A stretch of 64,000 bases of DNA from Apoda limacodes (taxonomy: Eukaryota > Arthropoda > Insecta > Lepidoptera > Limacodidae). Position numbers and translations under genes: made by a program. Numbering within the stretch: position 1 is the stretch's first letter; the number at the start of each line of letters is the position of its first letter. Location: contig OX291556.1 of the NCBI GenBank assembly GCA_946406115.1, positions 10,694,501 through 10,758,500 of the forward strand. Direction: 5' to 3'. Below, one piece after another: positions 48,346 to 56,287 of the stretch. The notes below the pieces were generated by a model that was given only the letters and a program-made list of their open reading frames with translations, ran no database searches and was not told where the DNA came from.

Positions 48346-48822
48346 TTACACATTTTCAAAGTACCATTTCTTAATACATAAAACATTTTTTAAAGCGCAT
48401 TCTTTTTTATGATTTTTACAACTTGTTACAGAACCTACACTACTATATTTATCGTACAGATTACCAAAGCTAGGACAACCTATCTCCTCAATATTTGAAG
48501 ACTGACACTTTTCACAGAGTAAATTAATCCATTTTTTCTTTTCGTCTCCTTTCGTTATGACTTCCTTATTTTTCAAAAATGATTTCATTAGTCTTAAGAA
48601 TTTATAATAATCTATGTAACCTTCGCTCCAATAGATACCTCTGTTTCGTTCAATCCATGATACTGTTTTCTTTTCTTCATCAGTTAATTTCGTGTACGGG
48701 TAAGGAGGCTTAATCAAAAATACCCGAGTGTTGTTATATTTGTCAGAAATTGCAAATTCTTTTATGATAAAATCATTTTTGTAATTTTTAAATCCTTGAA
48801 CATCGACAAAATAAGAATTCAT
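48346..48822 (-). CDS. 158-aa Polinton protein with DVQGF N-terminus (possible nuclease-fold)
   Basis: Begins MNSYFVDVQGFKNYKNDFIIKEFAI, a beta-strand-Asp pattern that resembles the first strand of RNase-H/exonuclease folds (DVQ with acidic residue). The C-terminal half has C98/C101-type pairs and Cys/His ending (LLCEKCQSSN, SCKNHKKECALKN), suggesting metal binding. I recall similar proteins accompanying insect Mavericks, but assign no activity. It follows the major capsid candidate by 32 bases on the same strand and is the last gene of the leftward block. Confidence 0.75.
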   Translation of the reverse strand: MNSYFVDVQGFKNYKNDFIIKEFAISDKYNNTRVFLIKPPYPYTKLTDEEKKTVSWIERNRGIYWSEGYIDYYKFLRLMKSFLKNKEVITKGDEKKKWINLLCEKCQSSNIEEIGCPSFGNLYDKYSSVGSVTSCKNHKKECALKNVLCIKKWYFENV

Positions 48823-48854
48823 GATATTTTACGAACGATGTTACTTAAAGGTTT

Positions 48855-50030
48855 TTATTCAACTATACAATCGTTTAGTATTAAACAGTAAGCAGATGTC
48901 TGATCAGGAATTTCTACATCACTTTCTAACTCTAATCGAATGTTTACTACAGGCCCACTCTTTAGTGATTCAGGCTGACGAGCACAATCAATGACAAATA
49001 GCGGCGCTTTTTCTTTAAATTCTTTCGTGCTTAGCAACGGTTCAGCTCTACGACCATAATAAGACTGTTGAAACTTAACGTATTGTTCATATATTAAAAC
49101 AAATCTATCTTCAGAAAAGTTTGCATTTAGACATTCATAAGGAAAATATGTTGAATTCAGAAAAACTTTAACATCACGTAAATTACAATGATCAAAGTGC
49201 GACATATCTTTCAAAGCATCATTTTTTCTACCAGTTTGCAAGCCTACAATAACATATCTAGGTTTTTCTATTTGAGATGAAGTTTTGATGGTCCAGGTAT
49301 GCTTGGTGGTTTTAGCTAACGTATTTTCATATAGGTCCCAATTTCTAAACGTTAATTGAATGGTGCGATCCTTTTCTAATAGTTTAAGAAAATTTATTCG
49401 TTCTCGGTCGGAGACCTTAATATGCGGAACACGCCAGATTATTTTATGTATTTCAATATCGTCTATAACTTCTCCAGTATTTAATTTGACCGCGTTTAGA
49501 TTTGTGTTACTGCGCAACATGACAAGTTCATGTTTACAATTAATTACAACTTTCTTGTAATCCTCAGCAAAACCTAAAATATTGCTCAACGGTATAGATG
49601 CTGAAAATCTTCCACCATGCATATTTTTTGTACCATCAATGTCCCAACCCCAAGCTTTTGAAATTTTTGATTCAGTTTCATTCATTGATAATAAACTTTT
49701 CATTGTTGTGGTAACGCCAGCATTTTTCACTTTATCAATTTCGACTCCATTTAATTCATATCGAATATCTTGAAATAAATATAGAAGGGGATTGTTTGTA
49801 AATTGAACACTAGATACTTTTTCTTTTGTATCTCTTTTTATTACATTTACTATTCCTTCTAAGTACAAGGTACTTGCGGAGGGCAATATGTATACATCTT
49901 GCTGATTAATCGGAATTCTAATTTCATCGTTTTTGTTTAAACTTGTGACATAAGGTTTATACGAATGAGTTTCGATAGCCTCGATAGAATTATCGTGAAC
50001 AGGAGGATTGATAATGTTTAAAATACTCAT
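48855..50030 (-). CDS. Major capsid protein candidate, double jelly-roll type
   Basis: 391 aa, the largest virion-type protein of the element. The opening region IRIPINQQDVYILPSASTLYLEG and the segment DIRYELNGVEIDK are features I recall from insect Maverick double-jelly-roll capsid proteins; the rest is beta-rich (VILVIYEQYV-type strands, LELESDVEIP near the end). It is shorter than capsids of larger Polintons, so the assignment relies on recalled family resemblance and on its place beside the penton-like protein. Its ATG overlaps the stop of the 47-aa gene as ATGA (50027-50030). Confidence 0.65.
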   Translation of the reverse strand: MSILNIINPPVHDNSIEAIETHSYKPYVTSLNKNDEIRIPINQQDVYILPSASTLYLEGIVNVIKRDTKEKVSSVQFTNNPLLYLFQDIRYELNGVEIDKVKNAGVTTTMKSLLSMNETESKISKAWGWDIDGTKNMHGGRFSASIPLSNILGFAEDYKKVVINCKHELVMLRSNTNLNAVKLNTGEVIDDIEIHKIIWRVPHIKVSDRERINFLKLLEKDRTIQLTFRNWDLYENTLAKTTKHTWTIKTSSQIEKPRYVIVGLQTGRKNDALKDMSHFDHCNLRDVKVFLNSTYFPYECLNANFSEDRFVLIYEQYVKFQQSYYGRRAEPLLSTKEFKEKAPLFVIDCARQPESLKSGPVVNIRLELESDVEIPDQTSAYCLILNDCIVE

Positions 50031-50170
50031 TTTAATAGGCCAACTAATTTTAAAAAGTTTATGTTTTCAACGCTTAATTTTTTTTTCTTGGTATGTGTTG
50101 TTTTACGAACACCACCATTATTACTACGCGTTTTAACTGGACGTTGTTCGTTTTTATAGTAATCAATCAT
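50027..50170 (-). CDS. 47-aa basic Polinton protein
   Basis: A small frame from ATG at 50168-50170 to TGA at 50027-50029. The protein is strongly basic (RPVKTRSNNGGVRKTTHTKKKK) and ends ENINFLKLVGLLK. Both ends overlap neighbours by ATGA: its ATG overlaps the stop of the penton-like gene, and its stop overlaps the ATG of the capsid gene. Position and basic composition suggest a DNA-binding or virion-associated peptide; a similar short basic frame ending FLKSLG-like occurs in other Mavericks as I recall. Confidence 0.65.
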   Translation of the reverse strand: MIDYYKNEQRPVKTRSNNGGVRKTTHTKKKKLSVENINFLKLVGLLK

Positions 50171-50838
50171 TTCTTCTTGATATGTAAATACAACTGAATT
50201 TCTTCACCTCTTAAATTTATCAAGTTATTCTTTATATCCAATATTCTTATGTCTATATTGTTAATGGTATTCCTATTTACAGGAAAATAAATAATGTTTT
50301 TTGGTATTTCTATTATTCTATAACCTGGAGGAACATTCGGAGAAAACTCGTGGATGATGTGACTGGAAACTCCGTTTATGTATGAACCACTGACTATGTC
50401 ACATTCGACTCTGATCACAGTTGTTGATAAAATGTTAACTGGAAAGCGGGACTCGTGCAATTTATTAGCTTTTAACAATACTTCACCAAAACCTAACAGG
50501 TTACCAAGTGATGACCGTTTTTCAAAATGAATATCTTTAGTACAAAATATTGTTGTCTTTAAAGTGTTATTGTTACAATATAATTTTAAGTCACATTTTT
50601 TTATTTTCGATTTTAAATAGTCACAAATATCTTGAAGTTCGTATGCACCTTCAGGGATTTCTATTAGTTCATTAGTCCCATAATGAAATTTATTATTTCT
50701 GCCATCAATATTCGGTAAGGAATTAAATGTAGATAAATGTAGCAAGGCACACTCATATTCACCATCAAGTTGTAATGTAGGAAAATAGTTCGTCGTCAGA
50801 ACAGAGGTGTTACCTGTTATAGACAGCGTGAAGGACAT
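50167..50838 (-). CDS. Minor capsid (penton-like) protein, single jelly-roll candidate
   Basis: 223 aa starting MSFTLSITGNTSVLTTNYFPTLQLDGEYECALLHLSTFNSLPNI, a beta-rich N-terminus, with IPEGAYELQDICDYLK in the middle and IDIRILDIKNNLINLRGEEIQLYLHI at the end. This pattern (short beta strands, closing GEEI.L.LHI) is that of insect Maverick penton-like proteins as I remember them. The stop overlaps the next gene's ATG as ATGA at 50167-50170, and 37 bases separate it from the protease. Confidence 0.65.
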   Translation of the reverse strand: MSFTLSITGNTSVLTTNYFPTLQLDGEYECALLHLSTFNSLPNIDGRNNKFHYGTNELIEIPEGAYELQDICDYLKSKIKKCDLKLYCNNNTLKTTIFCTKDIHFEKRSSLGNLLGFGEVLLKANKLHESRFPVNILSTTVIRVECDIVSGSYINGVSSHIIHEFSPNVPPGYRIIEIPKNIIYFPVNRNTINNIDIRILDIKNNLINLRGEEIQLYLHIKKK

Positions 50839-50875
50839 ATTGCGATTGGTAACAGCAGAACTAATCAGTCCGAAT

Positions 50876-51274
50876 TTATACTACCGTTTTTACCTTTATC
50901 GTACATTGTTTCCAGAAATTGTGCAAAAACTTTAAACATAGATGTCCGCAATTATATGAATTAAATTTTTGGAACTTTGTGTAATTGTAAGTTATATTGT
51001 TTGTGTCTAAATATTTTACTAATTCAATCGGTGGTTTTAAATCTCCAAAACTGTCAAAATACTGACAATATTTATCAATCTTTGCATAGGCTACCCAATG
51101 AGTTCCTTGATTCTTGTAACTATCCAAATTAACTATGCCACATTCAACTTTTTTCACCTTTCCAGGTAATCTGTCTTTCATATATACTCCTCTAAACTCT
51201 GGTATTTTTGTTTTTTTGGCATGTTCTAAGATGTCATAATTTGTAAGTGCTCTCTCAGGCAGCCTGGTTCTCAG
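50876..51274 (-). CDS. Adenain-like cysteine protease, apparent CTG start
   Basis: Maturation protease of Polinton virions. The first ATG (51179-51181) would give 101 aa, with GTHWVAY (His), YFDSFG (Asp), FQKFNSYNCGH (Gln and Cys), the full H-D-Q-C set. But the same frame upstream, from 51274, carries RALTNYDILEHAKK and KIPEFRGVYM, which I recognise as the usual N-terminal region of these proteases. That stretch contains no ATG. Its natural start would be the CTG at 51272-51274, which overlaps the stop of the upstream gene as CTGA, parallel to the ATGA overlaps further on. The protein from there is 132 aa. Either CUG re-initiation or a mutated ATG. Confidence 0.8.
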   Translation of the reverse strand: MRTRLPERALTNYDILEHAKKTKIPEFRGVYMKDRLPGKVKKVECGIVNLDSYKNQGTHWVAYAKIDKYCQYFDSFGDLKPPIELVKYLDTNNITYNYTKFQKFNSYNCGHLCLKFLHNFWKQCTIKVKTVV

Positions 51275-51999
51275 TTTTTTGATGAATTTAAAAATATGCC
51301 ATTGCCTTTTTTATATGGTTTAATATACAATCCTTTACCTAATGCTACAGATTCCATAATTTTATTATGTCGTTCAGACTCCTTAAAATTTTGTTGAGCC
51401 ATTTTATAATCATTTATTGATTTAGCTATACCTGCCGCACCTCCAGCTAAACTACCTAAGGCTGACAGCCCCGCAAATATTGGGATCAAAGGTAGAATGC
51501 CTCCTGATTTCGGAAGTGGTATAATACGTGGTAAGTGCACACGGCATTTTTTAGGAAATAATTTCTTGGCTGCTAAATATGCATATTTAATAGCAGTATT
51601 ACTATCTTTATGTTTAAATTTCTTAATTTTTGATCGTATTTTGGATATAATTTTTTTGAACTTCTTGACTCCTGCACCTGTTTTAATTTTGGCTTTCATA
51701 ACTTTGCTAACAAGCCATGATGCAAGTTTTTCACCTTTTCCAGAGTCTTTTGATTTGAGACGTTTTCTTGCCATATTTAGTAATTGATTATCTGCTTTGT
51801 GCCGGTTCGACAGATCTGAGAAATTAGAGTATGCAATATCGTGATGCATACAAGCTTCATCTAATTTGTTTACCCCCTTATCACCCTTTAATAACCGTTC
51901 TCTTAGTCGTGTTCCCGGACCGCAATAGTTATATCCTGGTAAATGTAACTCAAAAGGAAGATTATTAATTAAATTATTTACAAGTCCTTCTCCTTTCAT
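51271..51999 (-). CDS. Phospholipase A2-like / minor virion protein
   Basis: 242 aa from the ATG at 51997-51999. The frame is open further upstream without ATG and there overlaps the integrase end, so this start (MKGEGLVNN) is preferred. Residues 25-29 are YCGPG (calcium loop) and 50-57 CMHHDIAY (catalytic His-Asp), the arrangement of parvovirus VP1-type phospholipase A2 domains, as reported in Polintons. A Lys-rich middle (KKFKKIISKIRSKIKKFKH) follows, then a Gly/Ala hydrophobic segment (GLSALGSLAGGAAGIA), and a C-terminal GKGLYIKPYKKGNGIFL. This resembles membrane-lytic or hexon-cementing minor proteins. Just before the ATG is CTTTCTTTTCAG, an acceptor-like sequence. Confidence 0.75.
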   Translation of the reverse strand: MKGEGLVNNLINNLPFELHLPGYNYCGPGTRLRERLLKGDKGVNKLDEACMHHDIAYSNFSDLSNRHKADNQLLNMARKRLKSKDSGKGEKLASWLVSKVMKAKIKTGAGVKKFKKIISKIRSKIKKFKHKDSNTAIKYAYLAAKKLFPKKCRVHLPRIIPLPKSGGILPLIPIFAGLSALGSLAGGAAGIAKSINDYKMAQQNFKESERHNKIMESVALGKGLYIKPYKKGNGIFLNSSKN

Positions 52000-52054
52000 T
52001 TCTGAAAAGAAAGTGATAAGTACCGAAAACTGTAGATAGTATAAGTACGTTAAA

Positions 52055-52990
52055 TTATTTAACAAGTTCATTTCTTCTAATCCAGCAATTTTCGTTATCA
52101 TTAAGACCCAACCATTTAACAAACAACTTATCTCTGTTTTTTCTAATAACTTTTTCTACTAAATACACGTTAGGACAGTTTGTTTTTTGAAGTTCTTGCT
52201 CATAAAATGATCCCATTATTATTTGTTTTTTGCAATCTTCAATAAGGTAAGTTGGTGGGTTAGTGTTATTAACTTTTCTAATAACAAAAAGTTCAGTAGT
52301 CCAGTTAGGAGTATATCCCTTTTGAAATATTGTTTTATATTTACTAATGCGAACAATATCTCCTACTTTAAATTTATTTTTATACGACGTAAATGACTGT
52401 TTCTGAGACTTGTTGATATTATTTAAAACCATCATTTCATTTTCTTTGTCAACTTCGCATGGTTTATATTGGGTGATGCGATGTTTGGTATTATTATATG
52501 AAAGCATAACGTCTTTTATAGTATTTCCAATCCATCTTTTATTTCCATTGAAAGTAAAACATTTAAATAACTGATTTTTAATAGTTTTAATCAGTCTTTC
52601 GACAATAGAAGCTTTTTTAACTGAATATGATGAATAATGATTTATTTTAAAAGCATTCATAACTTTTTTGAAAGATTCATTGTAAAATTCTGAACCCATA
52701 TCAGTTTGTAAATTATTTGGACAACGACCACTTAAACGTAAAATGTTTTCAAAGGCTGTACTGACCTCTTTCTTACTTTTCGTTTTTAATGGTACAGACC
52801 AAGCATACTTCGAAAAACAATCAATAATAATCAAAATAAAACTGTAGCACTTATTATATTTTTTAAGATTATTAAAATCTATGAGATCTGCTTGCCATAA
52901 ATCATCAATCCTTCTTAAAATAACGTGACGCCGAGGAAAATTTTTTCGTGCTGGTTTGTGGATTTCATTTACCACTTGATGTTTGCTCAT
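52055..52990 (-). CDS. int: Retroviral-type integrase with C-terminal chromodomain
   Basis: 311 aa. The catalytic triad is QADLID (D35), QTDMGSEF (D97) and VERLIKTIKNQ (E131), with 61 residues between the first two acids and 33 between the last two. A beta-rich C-terminal domain (KFKVGDIVRISK, YTPNWTTELFVIRKV) follows, and residues from about 275 form a chromodomain: VYLVEKVIRK, KLFVKWLGL, NCWI. Integrates the element, giving the 6-bp duplication. The ATG region overlaps the end of the 117-aa gene by 26 bases. No N-terminal zinc finger is seen. Confidence 0.93.
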   Translation of the reverse strand: MSKHQVVNEIHKPARKNFPRRHVILRRIDDLWQADLIDFNNLKKYNKCYSFILIIIDCFSKYAWSVPLKTKSKKEVSTAFENILRLSGRCPNNLQTDMGSEFYNESFKKVMNAFKINHYSSYSVKKASIVERLIKTIKNQLFKCFTFNGNKRWIGNTIKDVMLSYNNTKHRITQYKPCEVDKENEMMVLNNINKSQKQSFTSYKNKFKVGDIVRISKYKTIFQKGYTPNWTTELFVIRKVNNTNPPTYLIEDCKKQIIMGSFYEQELQKTNCPNVYLVEKVIRKNRDKLFVKWLGLNDNENCWIRRNELVK

Positions 52991-53318
52991 TTTTAATCTT
53001 AATTACTATTTTATCCAAGTAGTCTTTCGTACAAAACCTTTCTTCAAACTGTTTTAAATACATTTTTATATCGGTTTTTAAAGTTTCTGTAAGAGTTTCA
53101 AAATCTTTCTTGCTACAAAAATTTTTACATGTGTGATCTACATATTCCTTGTTGACAGCATCATCAGACTTTATAGGTGACTTCACACCTACTAGTCTTG
53201 CTGATTGTAAGTCAAAACTCCCACTATCTGACTTTAACAGTGCTTTATCAGCAAATTCAAATATTTCTGAAAAACGCATTCTTTTATGCACATGGTGACC
53301 AAATTTATCAATATTCAT
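52965..53318 (-). CDS. 117-aa Polinton protein with tail-fibre-like motif
   Basis: Starts MNIDKFGHHVHKRMRF and carries ARLVGVKSPIKSDDAVNKEYVDHTCKNF. The DAVNKEYVD block resembles the repeated 'DAVNKKYVD' shaft motif of phage tail-fibre proteins. The C-terminal part is a Lys/Glu-rich predicted coiled coil (FETLTETLKTDIKMYLKQFEERF). No catalytic motif. Ends 26 bases inside the integrase gene. Possibly a trimeric fibre or scaffold; inference only. Confidence 0.65.
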   Translation of the reverse strand: MNIDKFGHHVHKRMRFSEIFEFADKALLKSDSGSFDLQSARLVGVKSPIKSDDAVNKEYVDHTCKNFCSKKDFETLTETLKTDIKMYLKQFEERFCTKDYLDKIVIKIKNEQTSSGK

Positions 53319-53388
53319 TATGAAATATAGAACGTTGCTTTTATGTTGAAAGGTAAACGTAAAGTAATAAAAACCAATACATATTTAT

Positions 53389-54345
53389 CTAATTTATAAT
53401 ACCACTTTCTCGCAATTCTTCTATAATAGATATTATTTCGTTATCCAAACCCGAATTTCCAGCATTTCTAGAAGCTGTCAATAACTTTAGTCTATCAACT
53501 AATTCATTAGGATCGTCCCAGTAAACATAATCAGTATTCTTTTTTAATCTTTTCATCAATGGCAACCCTTGTCCAACAAAATCTTCGTCAATATTGTCAT
53601 CAGTACTGACGGATTGTTTTCGTAATTTGAACAATGGTTTTATAACAGTTAGATATTTTCGTCCTTTGTTTGATTTTAATGGCTTATGGGGATCAAAGTC
53701 CCTACGATGAGCATTTGTGTTCAGAAGCATTGATTTATAATTTTGCAAATCTTCACTTGTCACTAAATCTAAATCAGGCATTTTCTTGAAAAGTAACTCT
53801 ACCAACCCTGGTGTAGAACTATATACTCTTCCAGCAACTGAAATCTCTCTATCGGTAACATTTATGCGAACTGATCCCATCATAAGTTTTCCGCGCTCTC
53901 TTCGAACACCGAAGGGGACATCGCAAAAGGCTTCTGAAGATAGGGACCATGATGATGTATTCTGTTCAGGAGTTGATACTGATTCAATTGTTTTAAAGGA
54001 TTCATCGCCCTCATCGGAAATGTTATTAATGTCGGAACTATCGTCTTCATCAGATGAGCGTTTAGGTGTTGAGACCATAGAATTTCTATTTACAACAGTT
54101 TTATCCATTATTGTTGATTGCGGAGATGCATTGATACCAATTATATTATTATAACTATTTTCTAATGTATCATTAGCTAAATTTAGTTTTTCACTCCCTA
54201 TCATTTTATTAAGCGGATTGATGATAGGTTTGAAAACTGTTTGTAAAATTTCATGGTTATCAGTCTCCATTGTACGCATATTTTTTACTTTCCGCTTAAC
54301 TGCTTCCGCTGCTTTTACGATTTGTGTTTTTAATTTCTTTTCCAT
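53389..54345 (-). CDS. Maverick-associated protein, DUF8207-like
   Basis: 318 aa from the ATG at 54343-54345 (MEKKLKTQIVKAAEAVKRKV). The frame is open 37 codons further upstream with a hydrophobic stretch, but the family normally starts with this Lys/Glu helix. The middle is acidic and Ser-rich. The conserved domain comprises FGVRRERGKLMMG, STPGLVELLFKKMP, NYKSMLLNTNAHR and the C-terminal YVYWDDPNELVDRLKLL, NEIISIIEELRESGII. I recall this domain from many arthropod Mavericks; its function is unknown. The ATPase gene ends 123 bases upstream of this start. Confidence 0.75.
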   Translation of the reverse strand: MEKKLKTQIVKAAEAVKRKVKNMRTMETDNHEILQTVFKPIINPLNKMIGSEKLNLANDTLENSYNNIIGINASPQSTIMDKTVVNRNSMVSTPKRSSDEDDSSDINNISDEGDESFKTIESVSTPEQNTSSWSLSSEAFCDVPFGVRRERGKLMMGSVRINVTDREISVAGRVYSSTPGLVELLFKKMPDLDLVTSEDLQNYKSMLLNTNAHRRDFDPHKPLKSNKGRKYLTVIKPLFKLRKQSVSTDDNIDEDFVGQGLPLMKRLKKNTDYVYWDDPNELVDRLKLLTASRNAGNSGLDNEIISIIEELRESGIIN

Positions 54346-54467
54346 ATTAATGTTGTCTGTATACTTATATATTATATCTCTCAATAGTTTACGTATATAA
54401 CCTTCAATAGTAAGTAGCAATGAAATAATGAATATAAAATACAATTTTATAGACATTTATAATATCA

Positions 54468-55154
54468 CTAATCAAATATTACAAAGGTATCAAATTTTTT
54501 TCTATAACACCCGTTACTTTTTGAACAATCTTTGTTTATAACTAGATAGTTATACGCTTCACTCCATATTTTGGAACACATTTCACGAAATTCAATCCAC
54601 TTCATATCTGTGTTGACGTGCTCATCATATATGTGTCTTAAGTTGATATCATCCTGCTTAAATAAAACTAAAAGATTTGCATTGTCTCGAATAAGCTGTT
54701 TAGGAATTTTGCTATACGTTTGATTTAAATAAAAACAATCTATATTCTTATGACGACCCATAGCAAAATAATCTCGAATGTTTGTTTGACTTTCGCATGC
54801 TACGTCATCAAATATTATTACCGAATTCGGTTTTGCGTCCTGAGGACTAAGCACATCTTCATTATCACTGTATTTTGCGTAAGACACGCCTGGAACAAGA
54901 TGCAAAACTCTTTCTAAGAAGACATATTTCGGTTGATGAAGTGTTTTCGAATAGACATATACGTTTTTAAAACGTAAACCATTTTGATGTAATAGAAGAC
55001 CGATAACCAAATTAGTTTTTCCACTATTTGACGGTCCACAAATTATACAACGAACGGTATCAGGTAAGAGATTTCCATGGCGATGAGTTGTGTTTATAGT
55101 ATCTGGACAAATTTTGTCGAGCTGCAGGGATTGACTTTGTTTAACAAACTTCAT
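54468..55154 (-). CDS. FtsK/HerA-type genome-packaging ATPase
   Basis: 228 aa. Walker A is GPSNSGKT (residues 40-47); Walker B is SVIIFDD (acids at 116-117); FYLNQTYSKIP fits the sensor region of the A32/FV3-type packaging ATPases. Expected to pump element DNA into the capsid. First gene inside the right terminus, ATG 111 bases from the inverted repeat, so it opens the leftward block. Confidence 0.9.
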   Translation of the reverse strand: MKFVKQSQSLQLDKICPDTINTTHRHGNLLPDTVRCIICGPSNSGKTNLVIGLLLHQNGLRFKNVYVYSKTLHQPKYVFLERVLHLVPGVSYAKYSDNEDVLSPQDAKPNSVIIFDDVACESQTNIRDYFAMGRHKNIDCFYLNQTYSKIPKQLIRDNANLLVLFKQDDINLRHIYDEHVNTDMKWIEFREMCSKIWSEAYNYLVINKDCSKSNGCYRKKFDTFVIFD

Positions 55155-55265
55155 TGTGAACTAAATCAACAGAGCATTTTGCCTTGAATGACATTAATGA
55201 AAGCACTCTTTTCGTTTTATAGCAGAAAAGAACAAAACAACTCCAGTCACTCAAGGTAAACAGAA

Positions 55266-55370
55266 GATCTCAAAAACATAATATTGGGCACGCTAAGCCA
55301 CCGGAGTGCAGGCGAACGGAGTGAGCCTGATGACACGGAGGTGGTCTAGAGTGCCCAATATTATACTACT
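55266..55370 (-). repeat. Polinton right terminal inverted repeat
   Basis: Perfect inverse of 37089-37193; identity ends at GAGATC. The packaging ATPase start codon lies 111 bases inside it. Confidence 0.95.
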
Positions 55371-55376
55371 CCCAAC
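55371..55376. other. Polinton target-site duplication, right
   Basis: CCCAAC, matching 37083-37088. Confidence 0.9.
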
Positions 55377-55934
55377 AAGTTCGGACTCGAGTTGTAGTTT
55401 ATAATCTAATCAACTCATACACCAAAAATTAGTTAATTATATACAAGAATTTTACTTAATTTAGTACAGATTGATAAACGATGTTTATGTTTGTACCAGT
55501 AATTTAAAATTCGACCCGCCCTGAGATTCGTCACTGTTTTCACGAAATCATTCGATGGTAGATAATGTTATATCTGATAACGTAAAAACCTTCGATAAAA
55601 TAGACGGCACAAAACAAAGTATATGCTATCTGCTGGTGGAGAATAGACGTTTACACGAAATTGATAAGGTAAGAGAATATTTATTTTATATAAGGGATAG
55701 TATTCGTGAACTTTGTGCACTGGGGGATAATAGTCTTAAATTATCCACCAGCTGGTGCTATTTTAAAGACATCAAACAAAATTGGCTATTTTTGTCAGTT
55801 TGATTAATTATGCGGTATTAGTAAAACAGACAATATTTAAATATTATTGCTGTGAACGTGAGAGCAAAAGAGCGAATGTGTAGTGTGACCTTATGACAGA
55901 TTAAGTATGACCGAAAAAGTGCCTGTTTTTTAAA
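55377..55934. other. Right flank of the Polinton, no supported gene
   Basis: Contains a plus-strand 82-codon frame at 55555-55803 with no recognisable motif and no sign of splicing. Nothing else seen. Confidence 0.4.
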
Positions 55935-56060
55935 CTACCAAAGTTGCAACCCAAGCTTACAGACCACCAGGTGTTAGGCGGTGACCGAAGCCTATGGACG
56001 CTAGCAACACCAGGGGCATTATTCACGCGTTGCTGGATCTTTGAAAAACTAATCACTGCC
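55935..56060 (-). repeat. Dispersed repeat, GGGTCGGCAACGC family, reversed
   Basis: Read on the minus strand it shows GATTAG, CAACGCGTG, GGTGTTGC, CGTCCATAGGC and the TGGTCTGTAAGCTTGGG end, as in the other members. Confidence 0.65.
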
Positions 56061-56287
56061 TTCGTCCATAAGTCCATACTATAGTTTCTAGAGAAAACTT
56101 CGGTACTAACTTATTACGCAACTTAAGCGTTTACGGGAGAAATCACTGCGGAAACCGCAAAGTTTTTAACAATTTAGTTTAAAAACGACCGTGGTTTAGT
56201 AGGTCTTGCAGAGAAGTTAAAAATTTTCAGCTTGGAAGGATTGTAGTAATTAGGATCCGAATATTTCTGAGTTTAAACGCAAATTAA

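Larger units (their letters stand above)
37089..55370. mobile_element. Complete Polinton/Maverick element, 18,282 bp
   Basis: Bounded by 105-bp perfect terminal inverted repeats starting AGTAGTATAATATT and flanked by a perfect 6-bp target duplication CCCAAC (37083-37088 and 55371-55376). A 6-bp duplication is the hallmark of Polintons. Between the ends lie protein-primed polB, retroviral-type integrase, FtsK/HerA-type ATPase, adenain-like protease, two capsid-type proteins and several accessory genes. All core frames are uninterrupted, so the copy is young. The right-hand block is transcribed leftward and polB rightward, converging near 48.1-48.3 kb. Confidence 0.97.

Noticed and set aside
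51271..52122. Extended 283-codon start of the phospholipase-like gene
   Set aside because: The extension begins at TTG, overlaps the integrase end, and the conserved part begins at the ATG at 51999.
53389..54456. 355-codon start of the DUF8207-like gene
   Set aside because: The extra 37 residues are hydrophobic and not typical; the ATG at 54345 starts the usual charged helix. The longer form cannot be excluded.
55555..55803. 82-codon plus-strand frame right of the Polinton
   Set aside because: No motif, no splice context and no composition distinct from the flank.
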